From Bdellovibrio sp. (GTDB taxonomy: Bacteria > Bdellovibrionota > Bdellovibrionia > Bdellovibrionales > Bdellovibrionaceae): a stretch of 6,166 bases of DNA. The stretch is from contig PSRN01000271.1 of NCBI GenBank assembly GCA_003176075.1, forward strand, positions 1-6,166, in the 5' to 3' direction. Shown here in pieces: positions 1-5,439 of this stretch (position 1 is the first letter of the stretch; each line of letters starts with the position of its first letter). The notes under the pieces are model-generated. The model saw only the letters and a program-made list of their open reading frames with translations, was not told the DNA's origin and made no database searches. A program made the position numbers and the translations under genes.

Positions 1-792
1 GAAGGGGCGGATCAAATCGAACCCCCGATGCCGCCTTTGATCTGCATCCCCACAACTGGGGGCACGGCGGCCGATGTTTCACAATTTTGCGTGGTGATGG
101 ACTTGAATGAACAGCGCAAGTTTTCAATCGCCAGTAAGGCCGTTGTCCCGGACGTGACACTCGTCGACCCCGAGACTTTGACGACGATGGACCCCTATCT
201 CAGCGCGTGCACCGGGGTCGATGCGCTGATCCATGGCATTGAGGCCTTTGTTTCGAAAGGGCATTCGGAACTCTCTGATCTTTGCGCCTTGAGCTCTCTG
301 GTTCATCTGACGGAAAATTTGAAAGCCTCCATCGACAATCCCGACGATCTCGAACGCAAAACAAAAGTCATGCTGGGCGCGATGGAGGCGGGTCTCCCCT
401 TCTCCAATGCCAGCCTCGGAATCACTCACGCCATGGCCCATAGCTTGGGGGGAATGTTTGACTGGACCCACGGTGAATGCGTCGCCAGCGTTTTCGAAAC
501 CGTGATCGACTTCAATTTTCCCTCGAAACCGGAGCGCTATATCGCCATCGGCGAAAGAATAGGGCTTGCATTGGGCGGAATGACTGAAAAGGAAAAGAAG
601 GAACGCGTTGTCAACAGATTGAAGGAGCTTTTTGCAGGGTTGGGACTCCTCGAACGCCTGGAGGGGGCTCACGTTAACTCCTCCGATTTCCCCCATCTCA
701 CGGAGCGCGCGCTTGAGGATGTGTGCATTCTGACCAATCCGCGCTCTGCCGGCTTTCGCGACATTGAGGTTCTTTATGAAGCGTCGTTTTGA
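1..792 (+). CDS. ercA: Iron-containing alcohol dehydrogenase, ErcA-like (5' end outside window)
   Basis: This is the C-terminal two thirds of a group III metal-dependent alcohol dehydrogenase. The frame is open from base 1, so the true start lies upstream; the ATG at 28 is internal, in front of the nucleotide-binding strand IPTTGGTAADVSQF. The four iron ligands of the family are all visible: Asp and His in DALIHGIEAF (about 220-234), the first His of HAMAH (about 427) and the His of WTHGEC (about 469), spaced as in FucO. The usual GTGSE turn reads GTAAD followed by VSQF, which I associate with the ErcA branch rather than with FucO or AdhB. ErcA in Pseudomonas belongs to the regulatory network of PQQ-dependent ethanol oxidation, and its dehydrogenase substrate is not settled. 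The gene ends inside the start of a histidine kinase gene, which supports the ErcA assignment. Family certain; ErcA subtype is inference. Confidence 0.9.
   Translation, partial: EGADQIEPPMPPLICIPTTGGTAADVSQFCVVMDLNEQRKFSIASKAVVPDVTLVDPETLTTMDPYLSACTGVDALIHGIEAFVSKGHSELSDLCALSSLVHLTENLKASIDNPDDLERKTKVMLGAMEAGLPFSNASLGITHAMAHSLGGMFDWTHGECVASVFETVIDFNFPSKPERYIAIGERIGLALGGMTEKEKKERVVNRLKELFAGLGLLERLEGAHVNSSDFPHLTERALEDVCILTNPRSAGFRDIEVLYEASF
766..769 (+). promoter_or_regulatory. Ribosome binding site deciding the kinase start
   Basis: GAGG lies 6 nt before the ATG at 776. It lies within the 3' end of the dehydrogenase gene. The alternative TTG at 764 has no such site, so 776 is the better start and gives a 444-residue kinase. 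Confidence 0.6.
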
Positions 793-2110
793 CAAGGTGA
801 CGTCCATAGAAAGCGATGATCTTTGCAACAGGATTATCGGCCTCGGTGAAAATTCGGGACGTAAGAGTTACTTTCCGGAGCTCAAGAGAAAACTCGAAGA
901 ACTGCTTCATGCCAGAACCCAGGCGGACAACGCCAATCGGGCCAAGACCGAATTTCTGGCGACAATGAGCCATGAGATTCGCACACCTCTCCACACGATT
1001 CTGGGATTTGCCGAAGTCTTGGCGGGTTCGAGCCTCACCCCGGACCAGAAGAAATGCGTGGCCAAAATCGACAAGGCGGGCTCGCAACTGCTCTTAACAA
1101 TTAACGACATATTGGATTTATCACGTATCGAAGCTGGTAAGATTCATTTGGAGAAGACGGGTTTCAGCTATATCCAGATCATTGAAGAAGTCACAGACAT
1201 TCTTTGCAAGTGGGCGAATAAAAAAAATCTCCAATTTCAATTGCACGTCGACCCCGCGGTTCCTCGACATCTGTACGGCGATCCGCTTCGCCTCCGCCAG
1301 ATTTTCATGAACATCGCCAGCAATGCCATCAAGTTCACGGCGGAGGGAAAAATTTCGGTCAATGTTCGGGCCCACCACCGTGAAGGAAACATGCATTTCA
1401 TCGAGTGTTCCGTTTCAGACACTGGAATAGGCATCCCTGGCGAACGGATCCCGTCTCTGTTTCAAAGGTTCTCGCAAGTTGATAGCACGGTCACCCGGCA
1501 ATTCGGGGGATCAGGATTGGGACTTGCGATTTGCAAGGAGCTGGTCGAGCTGATGGGTGGAAGCATTGAAGTTCGCAGCGTTGTTAAAAAGGGAAGTATT
1601 TTTCTCTTCACAATCCCATTTTCATCGCAAGGCGAAGTCGGTTCGAAAACCAAGGAGATCGCCGACGTTCGAACTGATGACGGAAAGGCCAGCGAAGCGT
1701 CCAACCTTGATATCCTGGTTGTTGAGGATTCGCTCGAGAACCAGCTCTTAATCGAGAAATTCCTGGACGGATTTCCATGGCACCTCGATTTCGCGAAGGA
1801 TGGCAAGGAAGCGATCGAGCTGTTTAAGAAGCGGAAATTTGATGTCATTTTGATGGATATGGAAATGCCCGTCTTGGACGGGTACTCCACCACTCGCACA
1901 ATCCGCTCATTGGAAGCGGACCGGCGCCTTCAGCGCACGCCGATCCTGGCCCAAACCGCTCATGCCTTAAGTGTCAAAATCGACGAATCGATGAACGCCG
2001 GCTGTGACATGCACTTAAGTAAGCCAATCAAGAGAATCGACCTTATCAAGGCGATTCTCCAATGCGCCCGTCTCGCGAATGCGCCTGTGTCACGCGCCAA
2101 GAAACCTTAA
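776..2110 (+). CDS. Soluble hybrid histidine kinase with C-terminal receiver domain (ErcS-like context)
   Basis: Two-component sensor of 444 residues. Residues 1-45 are a short N-terminus containing GLGENSGRKSYFPEL, followed by a coiled linker. HisKA has the H-box SHEIRTPL with phospho-acceptor His66. HATPase_c has the N-box around Asn183, the G1 box DTGIGI (215-220), FQRFSQ in the F-box and the G2 box GGSGLGL (244-250). The receiver (about 312-432) has acidic Glu317/Asp318, phospho-acceptor Asp361 in MDMEMP, Thr394 and Lys416, so it looks fully active. There is no transmembrane segment and no recognisable PAS or other sensor domain, so the protein is cytoplasmic and probably senses through a partner. 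The N-terminal GLGE..RKSY..EL signature usually precedes a PAS domain in related kinases, so a PAS loss is possible. It overlaps the dehydrogenase gene by 17 nt, implying translational coupling. No cognate separate response regulator is in the window. Confidence 0.93.
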   Translation: MKRRFDKVTSIESDDLCNRIIGLGENSGRKSYFPELKRKLEELLHARTQADNANRAKTEFLATMSHEIRTPLHTILGFAEVLAGSSLTPDQKKCVAKIDKAGSQLLLTINDILDLSRIEAGKIHLEKTGFSYIQIIEEVTDILCKWANKKNLQFQLHVDPAVPRHLYGDPLRLRQIFMNIASNAIKFTAEGKISVNVRAHHREGNMHFIECSVSDTGIGIPGERIPSLFQRFSQVDSTVTRQFGGSGLGLAICKELVELMGGSIEVRSVVKKGSIFLFTIPFSSQGEVGSKTKEIADVRTDDGKASEASNLDILVVEDSLENQLLIEKFLDGFPWHLDFAKDGKEAIELFKKRKFDVILMDMEMPVLDGYSTTRTIRSLEADRRLQRTPILAQTAHALSVKIDESMNAGCDMHLSKPIKRIDLIKAILQCARLANAPVSRAKKP

Positions 2111-2125
2111 ATTCGCTTGTGAAGT

Positions 2126-2794
2126 TCACGGTACTCTTTTGAATTCAAGCTTGACGGGATTGTCCGGAGTTTCGCAAGTCGCCTCCTCGAATTCGATAAC
2201 CATTTTCTTGTCATCAAGTTGGGAGACTTTCAAAACGTCGGATTCCGTTGATTCACGACGAGGCAGTTCTTTCTCGCAGAATTCCTTATCTGCTCTTTGC
2301 TCATCCGTGGTGGGATTCGAGGGCGAGTTCACAAGACGACTTTTCTGCGGCAAGAGTGTCAATTGGTCTCCATTGATCACATAGCCGCCAGTATCCTCGA
2401 AATCACATTGAATTTGCCTTGGAGATTTTCCGTCACTATAGTTAGGCCCAGTCATAATCCCGGTCACCTGACGGTCGGTAAATTTCATCGTCCAGTCCAG
2501 ACCTTTCCAAGACTCCTTATCTTGAAACGGCGTCCCCTCTCCATTGCAAGAAATCCACCGATCAGCCTTCCAGGTTCCCGCCAGCAGCTTCTGATCTATT
2601 CGCTTCTCCTCGATTCGCTTCTCCTCGATCTTCTCCTCGCGCTTCCTTTCTTCCGCACGGGCTAGATTTGCAATCGCGACCAACTGGCCGGCAATAAGCG
2701 CAGCAACCAAGCCTCGCCTGACTCCCCCATTCACATTGGATTTCACATTGAAATTCACAATGGATTTCATGTTGTTATTCAAATTCATGTTCAT
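2126..2794 (-). CDS. Secreted four-cysteine protein, probably beta-rich, function unknown
   Basis: I do not recognise a named family. The ATG at 2794 is chosen because AAAGGAG lies 8 nt upstream; the in-frame GTG at 2803 abuts that site and is unlikely. The 222-residue product has an unusually long Asn-rich N-region (24 residues), then a basic VRRG and a hydrophobic core, with a probable signal peptidase I site after ANLARA. The mature protein opens with a charged repeat (IEEK/RIEEK). The body starts with LLAGTWKADRW and ends with alternating strands such as MVIEFEEATC and VKLEFKRVP. The GxW opening followed by strands recalls small lipocalin-like or beta-barrel domains, but that is only a resemblance. 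Four cysteines in the mature part could form two disulfides, consistent with export. It converges on the histidine kinase gene with only 15 bp between stops and no visible terminator. Confidence 0.82.
   Translation of the reverse strand: MNMNLNNNMKSIVNFNVKSNVNGGVRRGLVAALIAGQLVAIANLARAEERKREEKIEEKRIEEKRIDQKLLAGTWKADRWISCNGEGTPFQDKESWKGLDWTMKFTDRQVTGIMTGPNYSDGKSPRQIQCDFEDTGGYVINGDQLTLLPQKSRLVNSPSNPTTDEQRADKEFCEKELPRRESTESDVLKVSQLDDKKMVIEFEEATCETPDNPVKLEFKRVP
2598..2639 (-). repeat. 15-bp coding tandem repeat (2 exact copies plus a shortened third)
   Basis: The plus-strand unit ATTCGCTTCTCCTCG occurs at 2598-2612 and 2613-2627 without a mismatch. It is followed by a copy lacking 3 bp (2628-2639). 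It encodes the RIEEK-type charged stretch just after the signal peptide, so copy-number changes would keep the frame. Confidence 0.85.
2723..2794 (-). repeat. Three degenerate 24-bp repeats encoding the Asn-rich N-region
   Basis: Similar 18-bp blocks start at plus positions 2729, 2753 and 2777, an exact period of 24 bp. The first two differ at only two of 18 positions; the third is more diverged. In protein terms this is an eight-residue period: MNMNLNNN, MKSIVNFN, VKSNVNGG. The unit extends the n-region of the signal peptide and probably arose by local duplication. Confidence 0.7.
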
Positions 2795-2802
2795 ACGATT
2801 CA

Positions 2803-2809
2803 CTCCTTT
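2803..2809 (-). promoter_or_regulatory. Ribosome binding site of the secreted-protein gene
   Basis: On the minus strand it reads AAAGGAG, with an 8-nt spacer to the ATG at 2794. It rules out the GTG at 2803, whose first base is the last base of this site. No convincing promoter was seen further upstream. Confidence 0.7.
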
Positions 2810-2919
2810 CTAAAAGTTCGCCGCTGAGATGAACACACGACTTACAGACGAACACAACCCGTCAGATAGACCTCTGAAAAAAGACCACCTTTAGCGCTTA
2901 AATTGTGCGAAATTGGATT

Positions 2920-3087
2920 TCAAAGGTCCGCGAACGAAAAAAACAATGTCAATGTGGCCTTGATTTTCAATCCTCTGTGCCAGAATCGGACTTTGTCGAC
3001 CTTCGTCGGTTCAATGGCCAGCCAGCGATTCACCCAGAAATGATTTCGGCGATCGATTTTTAGAATCGAATCAACAACTTTAGGCAT
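2920..3087 (-). CDS. Doubtful small ORF, 55 residues
   Basis: Within the roughly 290-bp stretch between the secreted-protein gene and the vWA fragment, the only full ORF with an ATG is this one. It starts MPKVVDSILK and ends LTLFFSFADL, is rich in Lys, Arg and Trp, and has AAGG very close (2 nt) to its ATG. It resembles no family I know. An antisense frame on the plus strand (GTG at about 2908 to TAG at 3062) reads equally well as protein. At most one can be real, and both may be chance or relics of the damaged vWA gene's neighbourhood. Confidence 0.22.
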   Translation of the reverse strand: MPKVVDSILKIDRRNHFWVNRWLAIEPTKVDKVRFWHRGLKIKATLTLFFSFADL

Positions 3088-3089
3088 AA

Positions 3090-3584
3090 CCTTCAGATCG
3101 GTTGTTCGTCTTTTATGCGAAATTGACTCCCACCTTTGGCAACGCGACCGCTATGACGGCGGCTCTCAATCAATTTGCAAAGAGCCAGGACGGCGGGGAC
3201 ACCCCTTATTTAGCGGCACTGTCGGGAGTCCAGGGAGCACTCGCGAGTGACCCAGGGCTTTACCAAATGGGCCCGACGGCTCCGCTCTACTTTGTTGTCT
3301 TTATGTCCGACGGCTATCCAACCGACGCCGTGAGTGGCCAATCTCCTGTCGTCGTGGACCAGGCCGCTTTGCAAAGGGCGATTTCCAGCATTTTGGCGAT
3401 GGCTCCCGGCCGAATTACTCTCAGCACTGTTTACTACGGAACGATCAATGACCCGACGGCCGCCGCGACCCTTCAGACGATGGCCAACGCTGGTCAGGGT
3501 CAATTTGCCAATGTGGACACGGGGTCCATTTCATCGATTTCGGTGAATGACCTGATCAAAGTTCCCGTTGGAAAATGTCAATAA
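3090..3584 (+). pseudogene. 5'-truncated von Willebrand factor A domain protein
   Basis: The frame encodes the middle and end of a vWA (MIDAS) domain. It opens DRLFVFYAKL, corresponding to the first central strand after the metal-binding loop. It keeps the MIDAS threonine in GGDTPYLAAL and the MIDAS aspartate in FVVFMSDGYPTD, then a later strand (ITLSTVYYG) and a final helix. The N-terminal DxSxS loop is absent: an in-frame TAA lies at 3087-3089 and no copy of the loop was found in the other frames upstream. A TTG at 3102 could start a 160-residue product, and ATG 3153 a shorter one, but neither has a good ribosome site. It ends in a lone Cys at VGKCQ. I infer a gene that lost its 5' end by deletion or recombination near 3090. 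An assembly break is the alternative. Confidence 0.68.
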
Positions 3585-3661
3585 CCGACGATGACAATAG
3601 TATCGGACCTTGAGAACTTGAACCAATTGGCCTTTGCACTTGCAAATGCAAGGACGTAAGC

Positions 3662-4069
3662 CTATGGTGCTGCTGAAATCGGCGAAGTATTGAGTCTGAA
3701 AAAGTCCGCTATCTGTTCTTTGTTTGCGAGACTCTGAGCCGCGTCCAGAACGAGCTTTTCAAATTCATCTTCGTCGGCCGTCACCGTGAGCCCATTTACT
3801 TCGAGAAAGACAGCGGCGGTCAGGGCGGCGATTCGTTTATTGCCATCGTGGAAGGCATGGTTTTTTACCAGGTGGAAAAGGTAAGCAGCTGCCATCTCAT
3901 ACAAATCTTTGTGAAAATACTGATCGCCAAAACCAGATTCAGGCTGGCCAAGAGCCGAAAGAAGAAGGCCCTCGTCCTTAACTCCGTGAGATCCGCCGAA
4001 TTGGTCGATCTGAATTTTATGTAGGGCAACAACTTGGTCAAGAGTCAGAAATTTGGGCTGCGGGTTCAT
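3662..4069 (-). CDS. doc: Doc-type toxin (death-on-curing, Fic fold)
   Basis: This 135-residue protein is a full-length match in size and motif order to Doc toxins. It carries LHKIQIDQFGGSHGVKDEGL (17-34), typical of the family's N-terminal helices, and the degenerate Fic motif HAFHDGNKR (71-79). That motif contains the conserved His71, Phe73, Asp75, Asn77 and Lys78. Doc of phage P1 phosphorylates EF-Tu and so stops translation; canonical Fic proteins AMPylate instead. The acidic Asp75 and the overall look favour the Doc branch, but the reaction is inferred. The start overlaps the antitoxin stop as ATGA, so the toxin is translated by coupling and made in lower amount. No catalytic residue appears lost, so the toxin is probably active. 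Confidence 0.93.
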   Translation of the reverse strand: MNPQPKFLTLDQVVALHKIQIDQFGGSHGVKDEGLLLSALGQPESGFGDQYFHKDLYEMAAAYLFHLVKNHAFHDGNKRIAALTAAVFLEVNGLTVTADEDEFEKLVLDAAQSLANKEQIADFFRLNTSPISAAP

Positions 4070-4302
4070 TTCGCCAGATTCTTCATCATCTTGCTGTAAC
4101 GCTTATTGATGCCCTTAGCAGCTTTCGTTACTTCTTCGTCACTAGCTCGCGGCGCCCTCTCCTTGAGAAAACGGATGTTCAAGCCATCTTCTTTGGGAGT
4201 GACTTCAATCTGAGTGTTACGATCGAGCTGGTAGAGTTCAGCGATGGGCTTATCGATTATAAAACCCAGACTTCCTCCTATTGCGGTTAAGTTCTTTTTC
4301 AT
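4066..4302 (-). CDS. AbrB/MazE/SpoVT-type antitoxin of the Doc module
   Basis: This 78-residue protein has an N-terminal AbrB-like swapped-hairpin DNA-binding domain (about 1-46, MKKNLTAIGGSLGFIIDKPI then LDRNTQIEV). Its charged C-terminal tail ends KRYSKMMKNLAK, as in antitoxins whose tail wraps the toxin. The start is set by GAGGTGA a few nt before the ATG. It precedes doc with a 4-nt overlap. The classic P1 partner of Doc is Phd, an unrelated fold, so this is the alternative AbrB-Doc pairing. By family behaviour it should bind its own promoter with Doc and repress it. A perfect inverted repeat lies just upstream. Confidence 0.92.
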   Translation of the reverse strand: MKKNLTAIGGSLGFIIDKPIAELYQLDRNTQIEVTPKEDGLNIRFLKERAPRASDEEVTKAAKGINKRYSKMMKNLAK

Positions 4303-4327
4303 AAATCACCTCAGAGATCAATATATC

Positions 4328-4363
4328 AAAATATAACCATTGCTACAACCAAGATTATATTTT
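4328..4363. promoter_or_regulatory. Candidate antitoxin operator: 9-bp perfect inverted repeat
   Basis: AAAATATAA at 4328-4336 is mirrored by TTATATTTT at 4355-4363, with 18 bp between. One arm covers the TATAAT box and the other lies just downstream of the predicted start. Binding by an AbrB-type dimer pair would block transcription. The AT content makes chance similarity possible. Confidence 0.45.
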
Positions 4364-4383
4364 CCTATGTAAATCAATGATAA
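4354..4383 (-). promoter_or_regulatory. Candidate promoter of the antitoxin-toxin operon
   Basis: On the minus strand a perfect -10 TATAAT (plus 4354-4359) lies 18 bp from a TTATCA -35 (plus 4378-4383). This predicts a transcript starting about 44 nt before the antitoxin ATG. A second, overlapping possibility is TTGTAG (4343-4348), 17 bp, TATATT (4320-4325), with a very short leader. The region is the most AT-rich part of the window. Confidence 0.5.
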
Positions 4384-4401
4384 TCGGTGGTTACAAAAGG
4401 G

Positions 4402-4602
4402 TCAATTTGATTCACGAGGGATGCGTCGACGGAAAATAGCGATCATCTTCGGAAACCCTGCTTTTCGATAAGCCCCGGCAAGCACAGCGCGATTTGAGCC
4501 AATCGCCTGGCCAAAAGCCAGTTGTCTGAGGTAGTCAACCTCATCGGATCGAGGTGATCCCGGAGGGGTTTGAGATAGATTTCCACGTCGGTAAAAACAG
4601 GG
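4402..4602 (-). pseudogene. Open frame without start, possible 3' piece of a broken mobilisation gene
   Basis: This frame is open for 66 codons between TGA stops but has no usable early start. Its part at about 4444-4547 reads DEVDYLRQLAFGQAIGSNR and on through YRKAGFPKM, which looks like real helical protein, and its codons begin with G more often than those of the competing frame. It lies in the same phase as the ribbon-helix-helix-like motif at 4720-4803. MobC/TraJ-like relaxosome proteins have an RHH domain followed by a helical part, so the two could be halves of one gene split by the hairpin block. It competes with the ORF at 4443-4781, and only one frame can be genuine here. Confidence 0.25.
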
Positions 4603-4781
4603 TCAAGCGGGAGGTCGGCGGTAGTGCCGCCGCTCCCGTCTTGGGGGCCGCTGCAGGCCCAGCAGCAACGATCAGCGAGCAAAGGACGCCCCTGGCCGCC
4701 CCCTCTTGGGGTGGCGGCCTTTGCGAAATAGTTCCGGAGCACTTTCTCCGGTTGTTTTAGATATTTTTTGAACTCGAGCAT
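4443..4781 (-). CDS. Hypothetical ORF, 112 residues, partly over GC-rich hairpins
   Basis: The ATG at 4781 overlaps the end of the upstream ORF by 25 nt, with only a weak GCGGA before it. The N-terminus (MLEFKKYLKQPEKVLRNYF) and the C-terminus (TDVEIYLKPLRDHLDPMRL onward) look like protein. Residues about 22-58 (PRGGGQGRPLLADRCC and onward) fall on strong hairpin DNA and are Gly-, Pro- and Cys-rich with no secondary-structure pattern. No family is recognised. Either it is a small gene ending the mobile-element operon, or it is a chance frame through decayed sequence. Competing frames at both ends show protein-like motifs of their own. Confidence 0.35.
   Translation of the reverse strand: MLEFKKYLKQPEKVLRNYFAKAATPRGGGQGRPLLADRCCWACSGPQDGSGGTTADLPLDPVFTDVEIYLKPLRDHLDPMRLTTSDNWLLARRLAQIALCLPGLIEKQGFRR
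4608..4638. repeat. GC-rich hairpin with 12 paired bases and a 2-nt bulge
   Basis: CGGGAG, GT bulge, CGGCGG, loop TAGTG, CCGCCG, CTCCCG: both stem segments are perfect. There is no T-run after it on either strand, so it is not a standard terminator. Confidence 0.75.
4645..4666. repeat. Two mutually exclusive 5-bp hairpins
   Basis: GGGCC (4645-4649) can pair with GGCCC (4656-4660), or GCTGC (4650-4654) with GCAGC (4662-4666). They lie between the two stronger hairpins, so the block could form alternative structures if transcribed. Confidence 0.45.
4693..4719. repeat. GC-rich hairpin with 11 paired bases
   Basis: GGCCGCC pairs with GGCGGCC (4713-4719) and CCCC with GGGG, with a TCTT loop and one bulged T at 4712. 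On the plus strand it is followed only by TTTGCG, on the minus strand by GC-rich sequence, so terminator function is weak at best. Confidence 0.75.
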
Positions 4782-4809
4782 GTTCCGCCGGACTCATTCG
4801 CACGTAACA
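4720..4809 (-). other. Ribbon-helix-helix-like motif in an alternative frame
   Basis: In the frame open from 4893 to 4672, residues about 29-58 read CYVRMSPAEHARVQKISK followed by TTGESAPELFRK. This fits the pattern of RHH DNA-binding and MobC-type mobilisation proteins: a strand VRM, helix one from SPAEH, a TG turn, and a second helix ending in FRK. The frame ends RHPKRGRP and onward to a stop at 4672. No ribosome site precedes the ATG at 4797 or the GTG at 4803. It overlaps the C-terminus of one ORF and the N-terminus of the next, so it may be a displaced gene, a relic or coincidence. Confidence 0.3.
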
Positions 4810-5014
4810 GGTGTTCGCTAAATTCCTGTGAGCGTTTGGCGGCCTCCGCCGCACCTTGAGTTTCGCGAAATCCCGCCAGACCGAGGAGTCCATCCCAACT
4901 AAAGACCCGGTTCATTGTCTGAAAGAAAGATCCTGCCCCATTGGGCGCTTCGGCACCTTTTTGCACGCCCATGCGGTCCTCACGTTGATTGGCGTAGTAG
5001 TCAACGAGGGCCAT
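4757..5014 (-). CDS. Hypothetical small protein, 85 residues, possibly the 3' part of the upstream gene
   Basis: No family is recognised. The product starts MALVDYYANQ, has a mildly hydrophobic centre (FSWDGLLGLAGF) and then a helical charged stretch (ETQGAAEAAKRSQEFSEHLL) that could be a coiled coil. The ATG at 5014 overlaps the upstream stop by 14 nt and has no Shine-Dalgarno. The frame reads on upstream as GPITLNYAVS directly into MALVDYY, which looks coding, back to a run of six A on the minus strand (plus 5047-5052). One base fewer in that run would fuse this ORF to the membrane protein. So it is either a coupled gene or the tail of a frameshifted one. Confidence 0.5.
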   Translation of the reverse strand: MALVDYYANQREDRMGVQKGAEAPNGAGSFFQTMNRVFSWDGLLGLAGFRETQGAAEAAKRSQEFSEHLLRANESGGTCSSSKNI

Positions 5015-5345
5015 CGAAACGGCGTAGTTCAGGGTTATCGGCCCAGTTTTTTCCCTGGTAATCCACCACGGAGGCGTTCGTGCCCACCCGCAAGATCGCG
5101 AAGCCTAGAAAGAGGCACGCGATGACTTTGACAAATTTCGATAGCGGCAAATGCCGTCGTTCAACCAAGGAGCCGGGAACGTATCGCGAGATGAATTTCA
5201 CCGTCGTCATAAAGAACCCGAGGCCGAAAATCAAAAGGATCAGGCCCTTAAAGAAGCCTTCTCCGGTAATGACCTCGATGAATTTGGCGTGAAGTTCAAG
5301 GCCAAGAATTTGATAAAGAGTTTCGTATGCCGTGTTTGAAAACAT
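5001..5345 (-). CDS. Small membrane protein, 114 residues, possible transfer-cluster component
   Basis: The start is supported by AAAGGA 7 nt before the ATG at 5345. Two membrane segments are visible: about residues 33-52 (GLILLIFGLGFFMTTVKF) and 71-88 (FVKVIACLFLGFAILRV). A basic/acidic loop (RYVPGSLVERRHLPLSK) lies between them, which would place that loop in the cytoplasm and both ends outside. The C-terminal tail reads VGTNASVVDYQGKNW. No family is recognised. Its position directly after the large partial protein (94 bp downstream) suggests a shared operon. The last 16 residues may be out of frame if the A-run is a frameshift, in which case the native protein would continue for about 100 residues more. 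Confidence 0.68.
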   Translation of the reverse strand: MFSNTAYETLYQILGLELHAKFIEVITGEGFFKGLILLIFGLGFFMTTVKFISRYVPGSLVERRHLPLSKFVKVIACLFLGFAILRVGTNASVVDYQGKNWADNPELRRFDGPR

Positions 5346-5439
5346 GTTGGAATCCTTTCAAATCTTGCAGGGATTGCGAGGCCGCTGGAATTTATCGGGG
5401 GTCATTGAAATCTCGCCTTTGTGCGCGAGTGGAGTTGTG

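Noticed and set aside
764..775. TTG start for the histidine kinase
   Set aside because: It has no ribosome site, while the ATG at 776 has GAGG at 6 nt.
124..828. Long minus-strand ORF opposite the dehydrogenase
   Set aside because: It is a shadow of a clearly recognised gene, with no family features.
2111..2125. Shared terminator between the convergent kinase and secreted-protein genes
   Set aside because: Only 15 bp separate the stops and no stable stem with a T-run is visible on either strand.
2811..2960. Promoter for the secreted-protein gene, for example TTGACA or TTGAAA on the minus strand
   Set aside because: No acceptable -10 at a proper distance was found for either hexamer.
3053..3069. 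Hairpin TCGATT/AATCGA as a terminator or regulatory site
   Set aside because: It is a six-base AT-rich stem without a T-run and without a clear gene to serve.
3210..3503. Minus-strand ORF within the vWA fragment
   Set aside because: It is an antisense shadow. The plus frame carries the vWA motifs.
3639..3652. Inverted repeat CTTGCA-AA-TGCAAG between the vWA fragment and doc
   Set aside because: The stem is short, no T-run follows, and related TGCA repeats around it make several weak alternatives. Terminator function is not supported.
4320..4400. CRISPR-like or phage attachment repeat in the AT-rich gap
   Set aside because: There is only one inverted repeat and no regularly spaced direct repeats. 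A promoter/operator explains it better.
5358..5405. 15-codon minus-strand ORF between the partial transfer protein and the membrane protein
   Set aside because: It is too short to judge. It starts behind a GGCGAG-like site but has no recognisable content.
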